DNA of 64,000 nt from Thalassia testudinum (lineage: Eukaryota > Streptophyta > Magnoliopsida > Alismatales > Hydrocharitaceae). The DNA lies in assembly GCA_037157565.1 (NCBI GenBank), contig JAZHRO010000014.1:100905501-100969500 (forward strand), given 5' to 3'. Every line of letters begins with the position of its first letter. Within the stretch, counting starts at the first letter, position 1. Below are positions 34,749 through 45,248 of this stretch, one piece after another. A model generated the notes under the pieces. That model saw nothing but the letters and a program-made list of their open reading frames with translations. It was not told the origin of the DNA and did not search any database. A program made the position numbers and the translations under genes.

Positions 34749-36027
34749 TATTGTAAATTACTTGGCATCTCATCAGACCCCGTCCGATTGGCCGAAGGCC
34801 AAGAAAGACAAATTACGCTCCGATGCCAAGTATTACATTTGGGAAGACCCGTACCTCTTCCGCATAGGTGCCGATCAGATCATCCGGAGATGTGTCCCGG
34901 AAGGGGAAGTCAACAATATCCTCTCTTTCTGCCATGACCAGGCATGCGGTGGCCATTTTGCCGGGCATAAAACCGCATCAAAAGTCCTCCAGTGCGGCTT
35001 TTACTGGCCCACACTGTTCAAAGACGCATACAGTCATTGCAAGGCATGCAGTCGTTGCCAGACTTTGGGCAACATGAGCCATCGCGACATGATGCCTATG
35101 CAACCGATTCTAGTATGCGAAATCTTTGATGTTTGGGGGATTGATTTTATGGGCCCCTTTCCTGTTTCGGATGATTTCGAATACATTCTGTTGGCTGTGG
35201 ACTACATGTCCAAATGGATCGAAGCCATACCGACCCGAACCTGTGATCACAAAATCGTTCTCAAATTCATTCATCAACACATTTTCTCAAGGTTCGGGAT
35301 TCCTCGTGCAATAATCTCTGATGGGGGGACCCATTTCACAAATGCTCAGTTTAGGTCACTGATGACCAAATACGGGGTGTCTCACCGAATCTCTACTCCT
35401 TACCACCCCCAAACTAATGGTCTAGCTGAGCTGTCTAATCGGGAGATCAAGAAAATCCTGCAAGTCACTGTTCGACCTGACAGGAAGGACTGGTCGTCCC
35501 GACTTCCGGAAGCATTGTGGGCCCATAGGACCGCCCACAAGACCCAATTAGGCATGTCTCCCTTTAGACTGGTGTACGGAAAGGCATGCCACCTTCCCGT
35601 CGAACTGGAGCATAAAGCCTATTGGGCAGTACGGAACTGTAATCTGGATCTTTCTAAGGCTGGGACCCACAGAAAACTCCAAATCAGCGAGATCGATGAA
35701 TTACGCATAGACGCGTACGAGAACTCGCAAATCTACAAGGAGCGGGTTAAAGCCTTCCACGACAAACACATCTCGAGAAAGATCTTTCATCCTGGTCAAA
35801 AGGTCCTACTCTTTGATGCCCGACTCAAACTCTTCCCAGGAAAACTGAGATCTAAGTCGGTCGGACCATATTTGGTCCGACAGGTTTTTGGAAATGGAGC
35901 AATCGAAATCAGTCCACTCAGCCACGATTCTGAACCTTTCATCGTGAACGGTCAGAGACTCAAGCCGTTCATTGATGTAACTTCTACTGATTTGGCTGAG
36001 GCATCTTATATCCTCCTTTCCCCTTGA
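34717..36027 (+). CDS. A1 integrase (one frame away from gag-pol)
   Basis: Open frame of 436 codons from the first ATG in frame; it is the natural C-terminal part of the polyprotein, so this ATG is probably not a real start. The zinc-binding HHCC is H80, H84, C111 and C114. The catalytic triad is D143 (GIDFMGPF), D202 (ISDGGTHF) and E238 ([10 protein letters not shown]), with 35 residues between the last two. The C-terminal part has [18 protein letters not shown] and GPYLVRQVF, usual for Athila. It inserts element cDNA into the genome. It needs a +1 shift relative to the upstream frame around 34717-34748. Confidence 0.93.
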   Translation: MSTCCLPWFANIVNYLASHQTPSDWPKAKKDKLRSDAKYYIWEDPYLFRIGADQIIRRCVPEGEVNNILSFCHDQACGGHFAGHKTASKVLQCGFYWPTLFKDAYSHCKACSRCQTLGNMSHRDMMPMQPILVCEIFDVWGIDFMGPFPVSDDFEYILLAVDYMSKWIEAIPTRTCDHKIVLKFIHQHIFSRFGIPRAIISDGGTHFTNAQFRSLMTKYGVSHRISTPYHPQTNGLAELSNREIKKILQVTVRPDRKDWSSRLPEALWAHRTAHKTQLGMSPFRLVYGKACHLPVELEHKAYWAVRNCNLDLSKAGTHRKLQISEIDELRIDAYENSQIYKERVKAFHDKHISRKIFHPGQKVLLFDARLKLFPGKLRSKSVGPYLVRQVFGNGAIEISPLSHDSEPFIVNGQRLKPFIDVTSTDLAEASYILLSP

Positions 36028-36068
36028 GCTTATTGCGCCCAGCCGATGGCGTAAAACTCAGCGCTTAA

Positions 36069-36082
36069 CGGGAGGCAGCCCG
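36069..36082 (+). other. Hairpin after the A1 integrase stop
   Basis: CGGGAGGCAGCCCG preceded by AGCGCTTAA; stem CGGG/CCCG. The counterpart in C is CGGGAGGCAACCCG on the minus strand (57732-57745). From memory, similar GCGCTT-GGGAGGCAACCC motifs follow integrase in many plant Athila and Tat elements. Confidence 0.65.
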
Positions 36083-36268
36083 TCATTCTCTTTGAAAACC
36101 TGAAACTTGTTCTGACACCTTTCAGCACTCGAAGTTCACCCTTATAGACAGCCGACCCCAACTCAGATGTTTGCATCTGGGATTTGAAATCGTCCGCAAA
36201 AATTCAACCCGACCCATTCACTCATCCAAATTTCTGTCTTAAGGAATGAACTAAGACCCCTTAGGTTA

Positions 36269-36304
36269 CAACGAGGACATTGCAAATCTTAGGCATGGGG
36301 GGGT
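36269..36304 (+). other. Polypurine-like tract 1 of A1
   Basis: ACGAGGACATTGCAA followed by TTAGGCATGGGGGGGT. It lies 1.28 kb upstream of the LTR-bordering tract. The same block occurs in B1 and C. Confidence 0.65.
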
Positions 36305-36995
36305 ATGAAAGTACAAAAATTTGTAAGAAAAGGTTTCAAACAAAAAAATTCACATATGCCAAAAACACCATAAAAATTAAAAAAAAAAAAAAAAAAAAAA
36401 ATTTCGAAAAAGAATAAGAGGAAAAGAGGAGAAGAAAATTTTGTGAAGGAGAAAAGAAACAAAATGAAAAAGGAGCACAAAATTATGAGAAAAAGTGATA
36501 GTCATTAGTAAGGAACTAAGGAATTAACCTAAGTTCTAGACCTCATTCAAGAAAAGTGCACAATAAGATTAGTAAAGAATGCAAACCTTAGGCATTCCTG
36601 AATAGACTCTTAGTACCCATTAAGATCTGGACACTCCTCAAGAGGTTGAGGAAAATGAAAAGTTGAAGTATTAGGTCTAAGGCTTAGGGAGTATTCGGCC
36701 TCGTTAACTAATTTTTGGTTTACAGGACTCAGTAACCTAAGCACCCTAATCTCACACACAGCCTGGTTCAGTAAGCGTAAAAATCAGAATCACGCAGAAG
36801 CGTCGCAAAAATCTGAAAAGAACACCTAGAATAGGAGCGGCCGATCAACACAAGTTGATTTGGACGAGTTCCCAGCGCAGAGAGGCAGGAAATCCCCTCG
36901 AAGATGCGTAACAAAATATCATCTCCTCGGTGCTTGTCTCTTAGGATATTTACATATCCTACGGGGGGCATGTAAGCACTCTGCTGGTTCAGATT

Positions 36996-37140
36996 CCATG
37001 GATGGCATTATCTCGAAGTGTCAATTGCCAGGGTCTGGATTCAGCCACGGAATACCATGGATGGGATTATCTCGAAATCTCAATAGCCAGGGTTCCGGGG
37101 GTTGCCATGGGCGGTGCTATCTCGAAGCATCGATCGCCAG
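36996..37140 (+). repeat. Triple imperfect repeat between the polypurine tracts of A1
   Basis: Three units begin CCATGG at 36996, 37055 and 37105. Each shares a core TATCTCGAA followed by TCAAT or TCGAT and GCCAGG. C has the same three units on the minus strand (56619-56770). Function unknown. Confidence 0.75.
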
Positions 37141-37560
37141 GAACCCTTGAGGATTGATGATGGGAGCAAGGAATCTGATACAGACCGTGTTGAAAAGCCA
37201 ATCCTAGGCTAGAACTAAAAAGAAAAAGAGAGAAAACTCTCCAAACAGAAAAACTTTCTATCTCTCTCTTACAAAACGCACTGCGAACTGAGCCAGGGCT
37301 AAAATCATTTCAAGCACGGGTGCTTTAACCACGAAGTCCAATAAACCTTAGGTTAGTTCTTGCGGGCCTTAAAAACCTTTGCTAAAAGACTGAGGCTAAG
37401 GCTAGACAGATTTGGATCTTGATTGGTACTAGAGTACCTTTTAGGCCTATGGTCAGCATTCTAACCTAATCTATGCTCAAATAAAAAAGGCACTTATCTA
37501 AAACCATTAAAAACTTCATGGTCTAGAACAAGGGTTGAAACCTTAAGTTTTTGCTAAGGG

Positions 37561-37586
37561 ACTAGCAAAAGCTAGGCATGGGGGTA
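37561..37586 (+). other. Polypurine tract bordering the A1 3' LTR
   Basis: CTAGCAAAAGCTAGGCATGG then GGGTA, directly before TGATGAGAACC. Plus-strand primer site. Confidence 0.85.
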
Positions 37587-40439
37587 TGATGAGAACCTCA
37601 TCATGAGCCATAACTAGCTCATTTTGACCCAATACAAAGGATAAAAGCTCCTACATATCTCAAGGAAAGGCTTAACTCAGAGAATTCTGAGTTTGAGAAG
37701 AAAACCAGTCATAAGGGGTAAAAGTGCAATTTTACCAGTATAATCTGCATACAGGGTAATTCAAGGCCCAAACACAGGTCAAAACAGCTTAATAAGAATA
37801 AAAGTGGGATGAGATGATCTAGCAAGGGCTACAGCACTTCCAAGGAACCAAATGATAATCTGTAACCCTAAAACAACCCACTTCAATTCACAAGGTTCGA
37901 GGCAAAGTAAAAATAGAATAAACCCTCTAAAATTCATAGAAAAATAATCTCTAGGGTTTAGAACCTTCAATTTGGCCTTTAGAACCCATTTTGACATACA
38001 TTGAGAACCATGCCCAATTAATAATTTAATTTGGGTTTTTGCGCAAATTGACCGGTCAAACAAGGTTTAATATGAAAATGAAATTCACCATCAGATTCCT
38101 TAGGTCCTAATTAGTCATGTATAAAAACTTGAGCCTAAGAAGAAACCTCCTTGACCGACTTCACACTTTGGTCCTCATATATTTACTCTTTGGCCTTCAA
38201 CTTTTGAACCCTCGCATTTTGGCCCCTAACTCTCCTTCGTTCTTTGCAATCAGGTCCCTCCTGCAAAACCCTGCCAGCACCATGCTCCGGCGACCTTGCG
38301 CGGAGCATGGCGCAGCGCAGGGTGAGGTGGGGGACCTGGCAAGTAAACCGGGGGTGCCCTGCGTCGTCAGCCGTCGCAGGAGCACCCCCCTGGTCATTGT
38401 AGCCCACCATACCGGCCGTGCGAACGCACGGACGGTATGGGTTCGTGTTCCGACCATTCTCCGGCGAGGGAGACACGTCGTCTCCCTCCGCCTTCCTCCC
38501 TGTTTCATCCCTATAAATACCCCCCGCTGCTCCACCGACCAGGGCAGCCTGGATCTGACGGAGAAAATCCCCAACTTTCTTCTCTTCTTCCTCCGGCAGA
38601 CGCTCACCAGCTCCGGCGGTTTCCTCCCCCTCCACCTCTTCGCTCTGCCGCAATACCAGCAGTAGAGACTTCCTCCCCTGCTCTTCCCGCGCCACGCCGC
38701 ACCCAGCTGGCGCCTCTCCAGCCCTCTGCTCGCCGCCGCCCCTTCCCCTGGGCATCTTCTTCTCCGGCGACAGTCGATACGACTGTCGCCCTGTTCCTCC
38801 CCCTTCGTCCCTGCAAGTAAGCTAGAGCTACTCCCCTTCTCCTCCTCTTTCTTTCCCCGCTTTCAATTTAGTCAATTAAGCCCTCTACCGACCCTGACTC
38901 ACCTTCACCCCCTTCGTCTCCGACCACCCTCCGGCGAGCCGTTCCCATCACCTCAGCAACCCACACGGCTCGCCGACCCTCACCGCACCTCCGCCTCATC
39001 ACACTGAGCACCCCCCACCCCTCCACTGCCACTCCACACCTCCGTAACACTCCCCCGAACAAACCCATTCCTCCGGTTGCAGTCCGACCCAGGGCTGCCA
39101 CCAGACACCTCCTTGCGGCCTGCCGCGCAGCTCCTCACCTTCGCCGTGCCACGGCGAAGGTTCCCCAGTGGTTTGATTAGGCCGCGAGGCCATATTCGTG
39201 TCCGACAGGTTTTGAGGTCCGACCGCCATTGACGCACATTAAAGCAGCTTCTCCCGCGCTCCAGGCTTGAGGACGCCAGGTCTCCAGCTGCTGCGGAGTA
39301 CGGGGCGTCGTGCGAAGGCAGCCAGCCAGCAACTTATGCAGATAGAAGCCGCAGCTGCAGAAGCCAAGCCGCGGTCTCCCAGCAGGCGCACGCGAGGAAC
39401 GGTCTGCGTTTAGTCCCACATCGGTAAGCCTCACACACGTTCCACTGTTTAAATTGATTTCGTGCACTAGCCTCATTGCCTCAGTACACGGGGTGAGGTC
39501 CCCTTACACCCGCCCGGTTACCCGGTCTCGTCCGCGCTCACGCCTCGCGGACCTGACCCGACCCGACTTAGACTGACCTGCACTCCTCGCCCACCACGCA
39601 CGCCGGTGGGCCTGGACCCGGGCCTGACCCGAACCCGATTACCCGGTAGCTCTGGGAGCTTTCCCAAGAGTGGTTTCAGAGAGAAAGAGAGACGCGGGGG
39701 GGGAGGGTAGAGTAGGTTTTGCCTCTTGACGAAAAACTCTGAAGTGTGCAGGCCAAAGAAGAAGAAGAAGACCCGCGGAAGAAGAAGTGCAGGCGAAGAA
39801 GAAGGAGCTGCACTGTAGCAAATGCATAGTTAAGACGTCTAAGCACCGGGTCAGACGACGGAAAGTCAGCAGCCAGAGCAGGAAAGAAGGCAGGCTGAAG
39901 AAGAAGGAAGAGCAACGGCCAAAGCAGAAGAAGAAGAAAGGAAGACTTAGTAGCTGAAGGCAGAAGCTCTGCAGCCATAAAGAAAAAAAAAGGGAAAAGA
40001 GAAAGGGTCACCACGATTGCAGAAGAAGAAGAAGAGAGGTCAAGGCAGAAAACCAAAGAAGAAGAAGAACAAGGAGCTCTGAAGAAAGAAGAACATCACC
40101 AACGCAGGAACAGCAGGAAGAAGAAGAAGAGCATCACCATTGCAGAAGAAGAATATCACCTCTGCAGAACAGAGAGAAAGAAGGAGATCTAAAGAAAGAG
40201 AGAAAGAAGAGCATCCCCCTCTGCAGAACAAAGAGAAAACAACAAATTCTTTCCCTCACTCTTTTTGTAAAAGAAACATGTATATCTCTAGAATACGACT
40301 TGCTCCCTGAGTTCGACCTCGGGAACTCTTTTATTTTCCGAGTAAAAAGTTTATATTTGAAGTGTTGGTCATAACCGGCTTTACTACAACGTTATAACAA
40401 AACCAAAACCCTCAAGCCCGGTTGCCGTTTCACGTTTCA
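37587..40439 (+). repeat. A1 3' LTR
   Basis: 2853 bases, near-identical to the 5' LTR; the length difference is one GAA added in the purine tract near 40180. TATA box at 38512-38519, hairpin at 39138-39160. Confidence 0.95.
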
Positions 40440-40444
40440 GAGCT

Positions 40445-41246
40445 CAAACTCAAAAATACTCAAACTAAGAAAACCCATGTATAGTCAAAAACCAAAATTG
40501 ACATAAAGCCATACCGATTTATCATATCTAAGAAAATAAGTCAGGAATACTCAAATTGAAATGATAAACCCATGTATTATCATATCTAAGAAAACAAGGT
40601 AGAAATATTCAAACCAAAATCGAGCAAAATTAAACATTTTCAGCACATGAATAAACTATCAACATACAATCACCAACACCCGTAGAGTGAGATATGCTTC
40701 CTTGTTTCAAAGATATCGAGTACATTCTCCATCATGAATACACAATTGTAGGATGTAGGTCTTACTACCTAGCAGTAACTACTGTTGTCCAAGTGCATTT
40801 CATGTTACACTTCAAACTTACATTTCACAGCAAGAAAAGTGCATGGACTTAAACCACTCAAGACATCAGTTTCAGAAAACTAGGATACAAGTGAATCACC
40901 CGATCAAGATGCTCTTTCAACTCGCCTTTCCCATGGCTTATGCGTAGATAGCAAGTGGATGCAATCAGTAGGCATCATCTATTTCCTCAAATGCTTTGGA
41001 GCCATCATAAGTAGATAAGGATGTACTTTGATGCTTTTGCAGGAATTTGCATTAAGCGTAAAACCAATATCATTTGTTGAGAAGGAAAACCATGAAAAAA
41101 GATGCATGCTCATGTTACTCTTGCAGCATCTTTGATCCTTTGCAAGAGACTAGCTTAGTCTAAGCATAGAACTTATCCCAATAAATATCCCTCTAATGAT
41201 TTATATAACAAATCATTTTTCTGTTTCAAAAAAAAAAAATCATTTT
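40445..41246. repeat. CACTA tandem unit 3, right part
   Basis: Resumes with CAAACTCAAAAATACTC after the A1 TSD and ends in the A-run plus CATTTT. Unique CACTA sequence follows. Confidence 0.9.
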
Positions 41247-41763
41247 CCCCATTTAAACAGCTATCTGCAAGAATACATCATAGTGGTTTATTAACCAAGA
41301 TAACAAAAGTGTGCTTCCAGACTAAAGGTTGCAACTTTACTACATGGCAAGCCAAGTTAATAGTAATTAATACCTATAAAGAATAGAATTGTTTTAATAA
41401 GCAATTTGCAGAGAATAATAAAAAATTCAACCTTCAAAGAGGCCTAAGAGGATTAACTACAACACAAGCAGACTGATATGATTCATTAATGCATCTGGAT
41501 CTTCTCTCCTAGAGGTTATTGGTTCAAGTTCAAAATTAGGACATGTTGCTTCCTATAATTGCATCATTCAAGAGCGAGTTTAGCTCCTTTTTTTCTTCAG
41601 ATAACAAAGGGGAAAATGTTCATTTGTCTGGACCCAAATCAAATTTCCTAAGTTACTTATTAGATCTAGAGGAACATTCTTTTAGCCAAAATAACTTGGT
41701 GAGGACGATGTTAGTTCATGCCACTTCAACAAGAAGTAAACCATAAGATCCAAAATGGGCTTA
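41247..41763. other. CACTA internal sequence of unknown origin
   Basis: AT-rich single-copy sequence between the triplication and B4. It has one 67-codon ORF (41543-41746) without recognisable features. I see no polypurine tract before B4. Confidence 0.4.
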
Positions 41764-43371
41764 TGATGTAGACACATTTATTGAGAATAAAATTCCCATT
41801 TACGCATCTTTCTAGGCTTAGACATGCATTTCATACTATAAATATTGCATAGCATGCAGTATTCTGCATTTAGAGTAGTTTGTGTATATTTTAGGTTAAT
41901 TCATGTCCTTTTGTGCTTAGGAGAGGAGATTTATTTTGGGGCCTCGAATTGATGATCGGACCATACAAATCTGATCAGGATGACGATCAGAGTCCAACGC
42001 CTCTAAAATCGTCTAGATTGGAATCCTGTAGCATCGTATGCAATCTGAGGAAGATCAATGACCAAGAGACAATGCGACATCTTTACAGGCTTCAAATGAA
42101 AAATCTGACCATATAGATGGATCCAGAGAGATGATCGCAGTCTGACAATATAAAGATCATCTTGATCCAAGCATCGTGGCATCCTCTGCAAGCAAAAGAA
42201 GATGGACGGCCGAGATGGTGCCATGTGGCACCATCTAGGTCTCCCAACATTGGCCAGTAGCAACCGCCCATGCCCTTCATCATCTCCACCCTCGAATCCT
42301 ACCTGTTGGATCATCATCCAACGGCAAGGGAGCCTCTGCTCCTCTTAAGCAAATTCCTCCACATGACAAAGAGTGACGTGTGGTGCATTGGCCAACACAT
42401 CCACTCCCAAAGGAGGGGTGTGAGTTCAAATCCCGCAACCCCCCCAAATCCTCAATTGGAGCAGCGTCCACACCAACCAGTGCGCGACAAGAGGCATGTG
42501 ACACACACGCGTGAAAGGCTCGCAACAGCACACAGTAGCGTAGCACATGCCAGTGCACGTGCATGACAAGGCAAGTGCAAGGCACGAACACAATAGGCAC
42601 ATGTGCGAGTGCCAGCAGGGGTGTGCGCAGATCTTTATCAACATTTAGGGGCGGATCTTCTACGACATCTTTAGATGTCACTAATTACCCATGTACGAAT
42701 TGTCCTCACCCCTTCCACTATAAAAGGACCAACACCCCTCCATCCACCTTCATCTCTTCCTTCCTCTCCCTCACCACCTCCAATGCTTTAGAGAGAGATT
42801 GTCCCAAGCTCAGGATGCTCCTCTAAAGTAGAAAACCAAATATTTTCCCCACCTCTCTTCCCCCTTCATGGAGCATCTCATGGTCATCCTCTCACCACCT
42901 TTCAAGAACTAGATCCTCGCCACGATGCCATCCCGTCCCACCCTACATCCTCCAACGTCATTCCCCTTCATCCAGCGACCATCGAAAGGGATTCTTGTCA
43001 ACCCATTCTTTCTTTTATTGCTTTCTAGTGTAGTTTTTTGCTTTCTTATCTATAGCAAACTCTATATTGAAAATGTATGTGATTGTTTCTCTTTCTCTCT
43101 CTCCCTCTTATTTTGCAAGTGGATTAGTTAGATAAAGTTTTGTCGACCTAATATCTTGCTTTATAAAAATACCAAATAAATCATAAAAGACAAAAACAAC
43201 AAAAATAGATAAAATCGAGACACGGATTTCACAAACCAAACGTTCACCTCCCTGTGTTCATCCCGGGACTCACTTCGAGTTTCAATATAAATTTTATCTG
43301 GTAGCGGATTTCTATGCACTACAACGACGGGTTTTTTGACTCAATTCTTTTTGCATACGAAAACACACACA
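41764..43371 (+). repeat. B4 5' LTR
   Basis: Starts TGATGTAGACACATT, ends AAAACACACACA (right edge to within a few bases). TATA box TATAAAAG at 42719-42726, in the same context as B1. Confidence 0.8.
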
Positions 43372-43377
43372 CTATTT

Positions 43378-43395
43378 TGGCACCATTGCCTAGGA
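43378..43395 (+). other. Primer-binding site of B4
   Basis: TGGCACCATTGCCTAGGA, a tRNA-Asp-type site with mismatches. Confidence 0.75.
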
Positions 43396-43480
43396 GGCAA
43401 TGCTCTTTGTTTTTTTTTCCACATTTTCTGCCTTACTTAACTTTTTATCTCACTTTGCTCCTTTCTTTCTGTGACTACAG

Positions 43481-43528
43481 GTACCCTTCCAAGGCGAGCC
43501 AAAGCAGATAGATTGGAGTAAAGTGCAG
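43481..43528 (+). other. Exon-like block in the B4 leader
   Basis: 48 nt after TTTCTGTGACTACAG, ending GGAGTAAAGTGCAG as in B2. The next bases are TTAGAA, so the donor-like GT is lost. The start is 85 nt downstream of the primer site. Confidence 0.5.
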
Positions 43529-43750
43529 TTAGAAGGTTATGTATATTTACCCCCACCCCGATCCATTAGATTTCACTTCGTCACACTAATAACTCAAACC
43601 TTAACTAACCTAAGAGCTTGCATAAACCTTAGGTTAGCCCTGGTTGTTTGATTGCCACTTCACCTCACCTCACCCACCGGCATAAATTCAAAAAAATAAA
43701 AAAATAATCTTCTCTTGTGGGAATTAAGCTAATGGCATTAAAACATGCAC

Positions 43751-44484
43751 CGAAAAAGCGATACCACATTTCCCTTCCTTACGGCCTCTGCAAATGCCAC
43801 GGGCTCCTCCCCTCCACACGTAGATGCAATTGCATCCCACACTACATCAACCATAAATCCACGAAGACAAAGAAGGAATAAGGGTCTCACATTGTTGATC
43901 GGCGTCTTCTACTGCGGTTGGGGCAGAGGTCGCTCGGGGCATAAAGCTAAGGCAGAGGGAAGGGAGCAGCAATCAACGAGGGGGTAATGCACTATAGCAA
44001 AGGAGGGAGATTTGCGAAAGGTTGGGAGAGGAGGAAGTTGAGAAGAGGTAGGGGAGGAGAGTGGAAGAGGCTGGTAGGGTTTCCATCGGGGAATCCAGAG
44101 TGAGGTCTTCTGTTGGAATTGGGTATAAACAACCAAAAAGCCCTCCAATTACCTCGAGGATTTCGGTGGCATCTGTGGGACTGTGAGAGGAAGGGGTGGA
44201 GGAGGCGAGGTCGGCAAAGAAGAGGTTGAGCTTGTCATCGAAGCTATCCTAGAAGTTCCCGTTGAAGCAGTTGCAGCAACCATCGCCATAAGAGGGAGAA
44301 GGAAGGGGATCGAAGCATGGAGAGGGCCTTTTGTTATTAGAGGACTATCCTTAGCGCCATGGCTGCAGAGATGTCTATAGTTGGCGGTGATAGAGGAGGA
44401 AGTCAGGAGAGGAGGGGAGGGAAGGGTGAATTTTAGGGAAAAAATTTGAAGGGAGGTGAGGAAGGGTTTTGTGGGTAATGGAAA
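43751..44484 (-). other. GC-richer CACTA segment, possible captured host gene fragment
   Basis: Base composition differs from the surrounding CACTA sequence. On the minus strand, one frame around 44260-43990 reads FDDKLNLFFADLASSTPSS and PTDATEILEVIGG with few stops; another frame has an ATG at about 44290 followed by a Ser/Thr/Pro-rich stretch like a transit peptide. C and T runs resemble a plant 5' UTR near 44400-44460. I cannot name a gene. CACTA elements often capture host gene pieces, but this remains an inference. Confidence 0.3.
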
Positions 44485-44733
44485 AACACTTTTGTCACAG
44501 TTTTGAAATCATGATGGAACTGTGATTGAAGTCTTTAGTCACAGTTCTAAGTGGAATCGTGATCGAAGGCTTTAGTTACGGTGTTTAAAATCGTCACCAA
44601 AAGTTAAAAATAAAATTATGGTCTCACCTGCCATTTTGGTCACGATTTTGAGTGAAACCATGACCAACTTTTGGTGACGATTTTACAAACCGTGACCAAA
44701 TAGCCGTGACCAAAACCCATATTTATAGTAGTG
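44485..44733. repeat. CACTA right subterminal and terminal repeats
   Basis: Multiple GGTCACGATTT-like and CCGTGACCAAA-like units in both orientations, ending with ATTTATAGTAGTG, the inverted counterpart of the left end. TSD AGA follows. Confidence 0.8.
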
Positions 44734-45248
44734 AGACATCTGAAAGACCATTTGAATTTGAATTCAAAACAATTCATTTCAAATTCAAAACGATGACCGT
44801 TGAATGGCCATTGAATGTGTTATACAACGATTAGTTAAAAACATAGACATCTGATAAGCACACAAAACATCTGAAATTCCCAGAAATCCTTCACAAAGGA
44901 AAATGCATGCACAAGATACTAAAATGTCTAAGATGGACATTTAGATGTTCAAAAAGCTTAACTTTCTAAATCTTTCAACTTGCAAATTCCTAGATGCCTT
45001 TTAATTCGACTGTATCTTTCTAAACTAAGGGGTTTCATAAAGATATCTACAAGTTGATCTTTAGTGTTTACAAAATCTAACTTAATTTACCCTTTTAATA
45101 CATTATCCCTAAGAAAATGATGTCTTACATCAATATGTTAAGTTCTAGAATGATTGGCAGGATTTTTCGATAAATTTATAGCACTTGTATTATCACAACA
45201 TATTTTAGTTTGTTTAAAGTCTAGTCCTAAGTCAGACAAAGTTTGTTT
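44734..45248 (-). mobile_element. F (right part): continuation after the CACTA insertion
   Basis: From 44734 to about 44984 it is the spacer with AGACATCT motifs. From 44985 to 45248 it is the RNase H end. It is cut at 45248 by the 5' LTR of D. Confidence 0.75.
44985..45248 (-). pseudogene. F RNase H, C-terminal fragment
   Basis: Minus strand reads QTLSDLGLDFKQTKICCDNT, AINLSKNPANHSRT, HIDVRHHFLRDNVLKG and DIFMKPLSLERYSRIKRHLG. Stops replace the residue before HIDV and one after KG, so it is dead. The N-terminal part should lie beyond D outside the window. Confidence 0.8.

Larger units (their letters stand above)
36028..37586 (+). other. A1 non-coding 3' region
   Basis: No credible ORF, so no envelope gene. 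It holds a hairpin (36069-36082), polypurine-like tract 1 (36269-36304), an A-rich run, the triple repeat 36996-37140 and tract 2 (37561-37586). The whole stretch is collinear with C 57790-56180 on the minus strand. Confidence 0.8.
26562..40439 (+). mobile_element. A1: nearly intact Athila-type Ty3/gypsy retrotransposon
   Basis: 13.9-kb plus-strand element with TSD GAGCT at 26557-26561 and 40440-40444. It has LTRs of 2850 and 2853 bases, a tRNA-Asp primer site, a gag-pol frame, an integrase frame and a polypurine tract. LTRs differ by about 13 substitutions and one 3-base indel by eye (about 0.5 percent), so the insertion is recent. It sits in CACTA tandem unit 3. The only obvious lesion is one frame change between RNase H and integrase. 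No envelope-like ORF follows integrase, unlike some Athila members. Confidence 0.95.
41764..43750 (+). mobile_element. B4: 5' fragment of a B-type retrotransposon inside the CACTA element
   Basis: Plus-strand 5' LTR (41764-43371), primer site and the first ~370 bases of leader; homology to B1 is lost around 43720-43750. No gag remains. It could be an insertion later trimmed by deletion, or a piece acquired by the CACTA element. Confidence 0.75.
23682..44733. mobile_element. Non-autonomous CACTA (En/Spm-type) DNA transposon
   Basis: The left end is CACTACAACAAAGAAGGG. The right end, read inward on the minus strand, is CACTACTATAAATATGGG. The 3-base TSD AGA lies at 23679-23681 and 44734-44736, as expected for CACTA elements. 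Subterminal regions are dense in TTTGGTCACGGTT and its complement. Without the nested A1 and one TSD copy the element is about 7.2 kb. I see no transposase (TnpA or TnpD) frame, so it would need a partner. Inside are a 1134-bp tandem triplication, a B-type fragment (B4) and a GC-rich segment that may be captured host DNA. Confidence 0.85.

Noticed and set aside
43751..44484. Naming the possible captured fragment as a specific transcription factor or plastid protein
   Set aside because: The readable peptides are too short and interrupted; no diagnostic motif is visible.
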